Assembly (NCBI GenBank): GCA_947166655.1
Contig: CAMVFC010000019.1
Coordinates: forward strand, 1 to 37,633
Length of the DNA: 37,633 nucleotides
Direction of reading: 5' to 3'
DNA from: an uncultured Prevotellaceae bacterium
GTDB taxonomy: Bacteria > Bacteroidota > Bacteroidia > Bacteroidales > Bacteroidaceae
Shown here: positions 34,301 through 37,633 of the stretch, one piece after another
Layout of the letters: each line of letters begins with the position of its first letter
How positions within the stretch are numbered: the first letter of the stretch is position 1
The notes under the pieces: model-generated
Told to the model about the DNA's origin: nothing
The model's input: the letters and a program-made list of their open reading frames with translations, nothing else
Database searches by the model: none
Translations under genes and position numbers: made by a program

Positions 34301-34586
34301 CTTCAGCGACCCCATGGGCAACAGCGCTTTCTCCGACCGTTGGATCGAGAACGGCAGCTACTTGCGCCTGAAGAACGTTACCATCAGCTACCGCCTGCCC
34401 ATCAATAACACCTACATCCAGGGTATCACCGTCTGGGCACGCGCCACCAACGTCTTCACCATCACCAAGTATCTGGGCAGCGACCCCGAGTTCTCCATGG
34501 GCAACAGCGTCCTCTATCAGGGCATCGACCGCGGCTTCCTCGCCGCAGGACGCACGTTTAACCTCGGCGTGAAAATCAACCTCTAA
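31317..34586 (+). CDS. SusC-like transporter with atypical plug (module 2)
   Basis: This 1089-residue outer-membrane protein has a signal peptide (cleavage near ALAQD, about 20-23), a charged spacer (about 24-47), a carboxypeptidase-regulatory-like domain (about 48-120: ISGRVVAQQGHAPLAGVLVQ...PGYNTVRV), a plug and a beta-barrel ending FNLGVKINL. The plug has ANGVILIKTKR (about 247-257) but lacks the VDEALQGRIAG-type segment seen in module 1; in its place is TNIATEIENQLGADVRTTERGG. No EVVV-like TonB-box motif is seen between the two N-terminal domains (LRDIVMQSDAARALYG instead). It is coupled to the FAS1 gene upstream and followed by its SusD 12 bp later. It may be a transporter with altered energising, or a docking platform. 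Confidence 0.9.
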   Translation: MKTVGFFCLPLFLALPTVALAQDDVAQDETAVVQRVRKTNKKTEPTREISGRVVAQQGHAPLAGVLVQSIAGEGYSALTEEDGTFHLKVPTYSSAVEVTIPGYNTVRVGLNESGKLRDIVMQSDAARALYGKDDNILGHAVASGFDYSNATNIATEIENQLGADVRTTERGGLSALGAYMQVGGVGSYMINAQPLVVIDGVITEMQYGREMIHSGFYNDVLSNFNVNDIESVEVMKNGTALYGAKGANGVILIKTKRNTTQATRIAATASIGLQTLPRSYDMMSGAQFKSYASGLLQSTGTRLQEFKFLNANPNYYWYNKYNNNTDWADELYRTALTQNYGLSVSGGGDVANYMLSLGYNHSNETLDEANFNRLNVRFNTDIKITDWIDVRFDASFSNTTRKVYDTGAPDDYDNSTITSLNFLALAKTPMLSPYSFVAADEGPGIVSHAHLDIEDEDYLSQVSQLRNYNYALANPLAILEYGTAQNKNYYDNSHVNLSITPSWHPNKHLKFTSLFSYSLVNTNEKRYVPMNGVPSFYVQAFHQTMENMIGSLYSKQNSVLSDTKVEWSNRYGGHQIDLLGGFRFMNEGYSLTQQTGYNTGNDKTPLISSTKQKQIDGSRENWATLTWYAQAKYNWANRYYLQGDLSIDTNSQFGRDAKGGLKLGGVVWGVFPSIQAGWVVSNEKWFDVNGIDYLKVIAGYGVSGNDNLPFDASKSYFKSTIYLGQVPGLALENIGNTELKWETTRRANAGIEARFLNNRIAVGFNYFHSWTDNLLTLRALNFLSGIDQNWSNGGKLKNHGFDAHLSAHIISGNDWNWSLGASVGHYKNELTELPDGLAYEDHNVLGATIRSQVGRSINGFYGLQTAETSTGNIVYATSEEAAADGLYHLAADGVTKTYFGAGDVKYVDQDGNGRIDDKDRVFIGDANPDIYGNIWTSLSYKRLTLDLGFNYSLGNDVYNYMRQQLESGSRFMNQTTAILSRWSYEGQQTDIPRATFSDPMGNSAFSDRWIENGSYLRLKNVTISYRLPINNTYIQGITVWARATNVFTITKYLGSDPEFSMGNSVLYQGIDRGFLAAGRTFNLGVKINL

Positions 34587-34598
34587 TATCGAAGAATC

Positions 34599-36905
34599 AT
34601 GAACAGACTAAAATATCTCTTCTCTGGTAGCAAGCTCCTCGCCTTTGGTTGTGTGTGTTGCTGCTTCGCAGTAGCCTCCCTCACCTCTTGCGACGACATG
34701 CTTGATATGGGCAACGACGATGTCCTCTATGCCGACAAGAACCATCTCACCGAGGCGAACGACACCGTCAACTCCTTCGTAGGCATCCTGGCCCAGCTCC
34801 AGAAGATTGCCGTCCGCACCAACCTTTTTGGCGAACTCCGTGCCGACCTCGTCACTGTGGAGCCCACCGCCGATGCCGACCTCAAGGCTATCTCCAACTT
34901 CGAGGTCAGCGACGACAACGCCTACAACCGGCCGCGCGACTACTATGCCGTCATCAACAACTGCAACTACTTCCTCGCCAATGCCGACACCGCACTGCGC
35001 GAGAACAAGTACCTCAACGGCATCGCGCAGAACGTGCGCGTCTTCCAGTCAGAGTACTGCGCCGTACGCGCCATCCGCGCATGGCTCTACCTGCAGCTCG
35101 GGCAGATCTACGGGCAGAACATCCCCGTCGTCACCGAGCCCATCCTCTCCCTCGAGGATGCCGATGCCATCCTTGCCAACTCGCGCACCTATGACCTCGC
35201 CGGCATCTGCGACTACTTCATCCAGGACCTCAAGCCCTTCGTCGCATGGTTCGGCTATCCCTACCATGGCAACCCGGGCTACGCCGGCTACAACAGCTCC
35301 ATGCCCTCACGCATGGCCGTCATGCCCATCCAGCTCGTCCTCGGCGACCTCTACCTCTGGCTCGCCAGCATCCGTCAGGAACCGCTGCTGGCACGCGAGG
35401 CTGCCAAGTGCTACTACGACTACATCGACTGGACGCCCACCGATGCCGGTGTCGACAACAACGAAAGCTACAAGCGCAAGACCGTCCTTGGTGTGCTGAA
35501 AGACGAATGGGAGGAACGCTTCTTCACCAACGGCGACTACACCAGAGCTAACTCGGCTGAATACTCATGGTTCCGCACCACCTCCTTCGGCACCGAGAGC
35601 TCCGAGGTCATCTCGGCCATCGCCATGGACTCTGCTTCCTCCCAGGGACACTTCAACGAGCTGCGCTACCTCTACAGCTGGAACGTCGACAACGAGGACG
35701 TCGATGCCGTCATCGTGCCTTCGCAGCCCTGCTATGAGTATTCCGACGGGCAGGTCTACTACGCACGCTATGCCGCTCCCTCCGGAGGCTATGCTTCCAC
35801 GGTCGTCTCCGCAGGATCGCTCTCAGAGTCACTGCTGCAGCGCCACTTCCTCGGCGACCTCCGTCTGCCCGCCAACATCAGCTCGTCCTACCGCGGCGAC
35901 GACCGCCACGAGGCCAAGGGCATCCGTAAGATCTCCAGCCCCCAGGATTTCATCGTCTATCGTCGTGGCGACATCTACCTGCGCCTGGCTGAAGCCATGA
36001 ACTATGCAGGCTTCCCCAAGTTCGCCCTCGCCATCCTCACCACCGGTCTGGACAACAACGTCATCCGCGACCGTCACGGAGAAATCTACAAGGAGATTGT
36101 CAACGCCGACGGCTCCATCAATACTGCCGACAGCACCTTCATCTGGTACTTCGACTTCCCCACGCAGTACTACAAGACCCGTATCCAAGGCTTCTCCAAC
36201 GCCGGCGCCATGCGTGTCAACCTGACCGACCGCGACGACCAGTTCACACAGATCGGTCTCCACGCCCGTGGCAGTGGCTATGCCATCAACAATCCCTATT
36301 ATTATCCCGCCTCCACCGACGTGCCGGCCGACTCCACGGGCTATCCCGGACAGCCCCCTGTCTACGTCGCTAACGACGAGTCGCAGACCGTCGGCTCCAA
36401 CATCATCGCACAGCTGCAGGAGCGCAATCCCGAGCTCATCGCACTGGCCGAGGCCGACAGCCTGAGCGGCGTCGTACTGCCCGACATCGAGAACACCGAG
36501 CTTTATCCCACCGCACGCGACCGCCGCGATGCCGCCAATGCCTACGCACAGGCCCTCAGCGAATATGCTGCACGCCTCTATACGGCATGGGAACTGGCCA
36601 CCGACGCCTGGTACGTACAGTACGGACAGCCGCAGGTCTACCAGCGGCAGATTCAGGTCGTCGACAGCCTTCTCGATGTCGAGTCCGCACTGGAGACAGC
36701 CTTCGAGGGCTTCCGCTTCGGAGCACTCATGCGTGCCGACTACCGCTTCGGCGGCACCGGACGTAAATACGGCGTCAGCGGACGCACCTTCGCACAGGGC
36801 GAGTACCTCGCCGAGAAAGTGGGACGCCGTGATGCCAGCCTCAAGGCACGACTCATGGACCGCAACAACTGGTTCGTCAAGTGGAACGGACAGATTGGTA
36901 AATAA
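34599..36905 (+). CDS. Enlarged SusD-like lipoprotein (module 2)
   Basis: This 768-residue lipoprotein (lipobox LTSC, Cys31) starts CDDMLDMGNDDVLYADKNHLTEANDTVNSFVGILAQLQ and carries SusD features: RDYYAVINNCNYFLANAD, AVRAIRAWLYLQLGQIYG and a C-terminal VESALETAFEGFRFGALMRADYRFGG that matches the usual ER-x-EL-x-FEG-x-R signature. It is about 150-200 residues longer than typical SusD proteins; the extra length lies mainly in the second half (about 490-700), with GSGYAINNPYYYPASTDVPADSTGYPGQPP and an Ala-rich helical segment RDAANAYAQALSEYAARLYTAWELA. It is the last gene of the operon, followed by a strong terminator 25 bp after its stop. Confidence 0.9.
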   Translation: MNRLKYLFSGSKLLAFGCVCCCFAVASLTSCDDMLDMGNDDVLYADKNHLTEANDTVNSFVGILAQLQKIAVRTNLFGELRADLVTVEPTADADLKAISNFEVSDDNAYNRPRDYYAVINNCNYFLANADTALRENKYLNGIAQNVRVFQSEYCAVRAIRAWLYLQLGQIYGQNIPVVTEPILSLEDADAILANSRTYDLAGICDYFIQDLKPFVAWFGYPYHGNPGYAGYNSSMPSRMAVMPIQLVLGDLYLWLASIRQEPLLAREAAKCYYDYIDWTPTDAGVDNNESYKRKTVLGVLKDEWEERFFTNGDYTRANSAEYSWFRTTSFGTESSEVISAIAMDSASSQGHFNELRYLYSWNVDNEDVDAVIVPSQPCYEYSDGQVYYARYAAPSGGYASTVVSAGSLSESLLQRHFLGDLRLPANISSSYRGDDRHEAKGIRKISSPQDFIVYRRGDIYLRLAEAMNYAGFPKFALAILTTGLDNNVIRDRHGEIYKEIVNADGSINTADSTFIWYFDFPTQYYKTRIQGFSNAGAMRVNLTDRDDQFTQIGLHARGSGYAINNPYYYPASTDVPADSTGYPGQPPVYVANDESQTVGSNIIAQLQERNPELIALAEADSLSGVVLPDIENTELYPTARDRRDAANAYAQALSEYAARLYTAWELATDAWYVQYGQPQVYQRQIQVVDSLLDVESALETAFEGFRFGALMRADYRFGGTGRKYGVSGRTFAQGEYLAEKVGRRDASLKARLMDRNNWFVKWNGQIGK

Positions 36906-36930
36906 ACCGCTATCGCTTGACTTCTATCCC

Positions 36931-36965
36931 GCGGGGATGTGGCAGAACGCCTGCCGCATCCCCGC
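36931..36965 (+). terminator. Strong intrinsic terminator ending the FAS1/SusCD operon
   Basis: GCGGGGATG-T-GGCAG pairs with CTGCC-G-CATCCCCGC around an AACGC loop (14 pairs, one internal mismatch), followed by TTCTTGTT. Confidence 0.85.
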
Positions 36966-37506
36966 TTCTTGTTCCTCCTCCCTTCCTCTCCTTCTGTCCC
37001 TTTCCCTCTGCTGTCTTCCTGCGAATCCGTTGGATTAGACGAGTCGAAACACCAGCGACGATGAAGACCTACATGCATCCCTGTCTGCACCTCAAAAATA
37101 GACATTTTGCCCCCCAGAAAAATTTTTCAGTAGGATTTCGGAAAAAGTCCCTGCAGATTTGAGTAAAAGTTAAGGCAGATTTGAGCAAAAATTAAGGCAG
37201 TTTTGAGCAAAAGTCCCAACACTTTTGAGCAAAAGTCAAGGCAGTTTTGACGGAGTGTCCCGTAACTTCTTCTTTTCCCCCCTTCATGTCCCATCAGACA
37301 TCCGCTCGGCGCTGCGGCATTCCGCACCTCAGGAATCAGCGTGCATCCTATCGTCCATCCGTTCCAATGATAATGATATTGTACAGTCACTCAGATATCC
37401 TCTCATCATCGTTTCTCCCATAGTCAACTAATTCGTAAGTCCTCCAGTACCACAGATTACACAGATTTCACAGATTCTTTTTCACTTTTTCACTTTTTCA
37501 ATGTTT
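36966..37506. other. Gene-free tail after the operon
   Basis: Apart from the 22-bp tandem array I see no gene here; the open frames present are short and patternless. Just before the MITE copy (about 37449-37480) is an ACAGATTACACAGATTTCAC stretch of the kind also found near the first MITE and, in the form ACACGGATCTCACGGAT, near 10611-10636. Confidence 0.5.
37153..37262. repeat. Tandem 22-bp repeat array (about five units)
   Basis: Units begin at 37153, 37175, 37197, 37219 and 37241 with the core TTTTGAGCAAAAGT (variants TTTGAGTAAAAGT, TTTGAGCAAAAAT); the fifth is degenerate after TTTTGA. Each unit is 22 bp, the same period as the unrelated array at 10677-10786. It lies in non-coding DNA between the operon terminator and the second MITE copy. 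Confidence 0.8.
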
Positions 37507-37507
37507 A

Positions 37508-37633
37508 AACCCAGATCGGTCATTAGACCAATATAAGGGCTATCAACGTTTGTCTTCATTATTTATTGCAGTGATAAGACCCTCTGTTTTGGCATCTATT
37601 CGCTTTTCATCCCCCGCCGGGGGAGTACAGGGG
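37508..37633. mobile_element. Second MITE copy, inverted and cut by the window edge
   Basis: Starting with the same terminal repeat AACCCAGATCGGTCATTAGA, this sequence equals the reverse complement of the right part of the element at 11198-11418 over about 125 bp with two mismatches. The other end lies outside the window. Confidence 0.85.

Overview
This window looks like a chromosomal segment of a moderately high-GC member of the Bacteroidales, most probably Prevotellaceae-like. The indications are two SusC/SusD pairs, Bacteroidetes-type promoters (TAnnTTTG -7 boxes), lipoproteins with short N-terminal lipoboxes, and many intergenic palindromic and tandem repeats. Species was not determined.

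Layout. (1) 1-3160 is an accessory, decayed region. It holds a MutS-domain-I-like gene broken by one nonsense codon, a low-GC pair of membrane-protein genes, a strong terminator, about 800 bp of non-coding debris and the C-terminal stub of a transposase. It ends against (2) a minus-strand tRNA array, Ser(GCT)-Glu(CTC)-Asp(GTC), with an intrinsic terminator between Glu and Asp. (3) 3601-9083 is a plus-strand surface-polysaccharide operon: an FdtA-type sugar ketoisomerase, a fused GNAT-like acyltransferase/DegT aminotransferase, a double glycosyltransferase joined by an in-frame palindromic repeat, and a fucosyltransferase-like enzyme. It is followed by a fucose-isomerase-like protein (9101-10258). 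(4) 10259-11732 is gene-free. It holds an 802-bp nested inverted-repeat element with a 22-bp tandem array, then a 221-bp MITE-like element. (5) 11733-16769 is a minus-strand block: HAD phosphatase/mutase, Wzx-type flippase, GT2, GT4-like glycosyltransferase and an exported PNPOx-fold lipoprotein. (6) panB and a secreted GH5 glycosidase (16884-19019) run on the plus strand and end in a terminator. (7) 19265-36905 is the main feature: a seven-gene plus-strand operon, FAS1 - SusC - SusD - FAS1 - FAS1 - SusC - SusD, closed by a strong terminator. (8) The tail holds another 22-bp tandem repeat and a second, inverted copy of the MITE cut by the window edge.

How the genes work together. The two polysaccharide blocks supply an N-acylated 3-amino-3,6-dideoxy-hexose (ketoisomerase, then aminotransferase, then acyltransferase), several glycosyltransferases and a flippase. 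No RmlA/RmlB, initiating glycosyl-phosphate transferase or polymerase is visible, so the pathway depends on genes elsewhere. The FAS1/SusCD operon is most simply read as two related outer-membrane uptake or docking modules. In each, a surface fasciclin lipoprotein is translationally coupled (ATGA overlap) to its TonB-dependent SusC partner. The operon contains no CAZyme or local regulator, and the second SusC lacks the usual plug signature and TonB-box-like motif. It is therefore the best candidate here for an incompletely described system.
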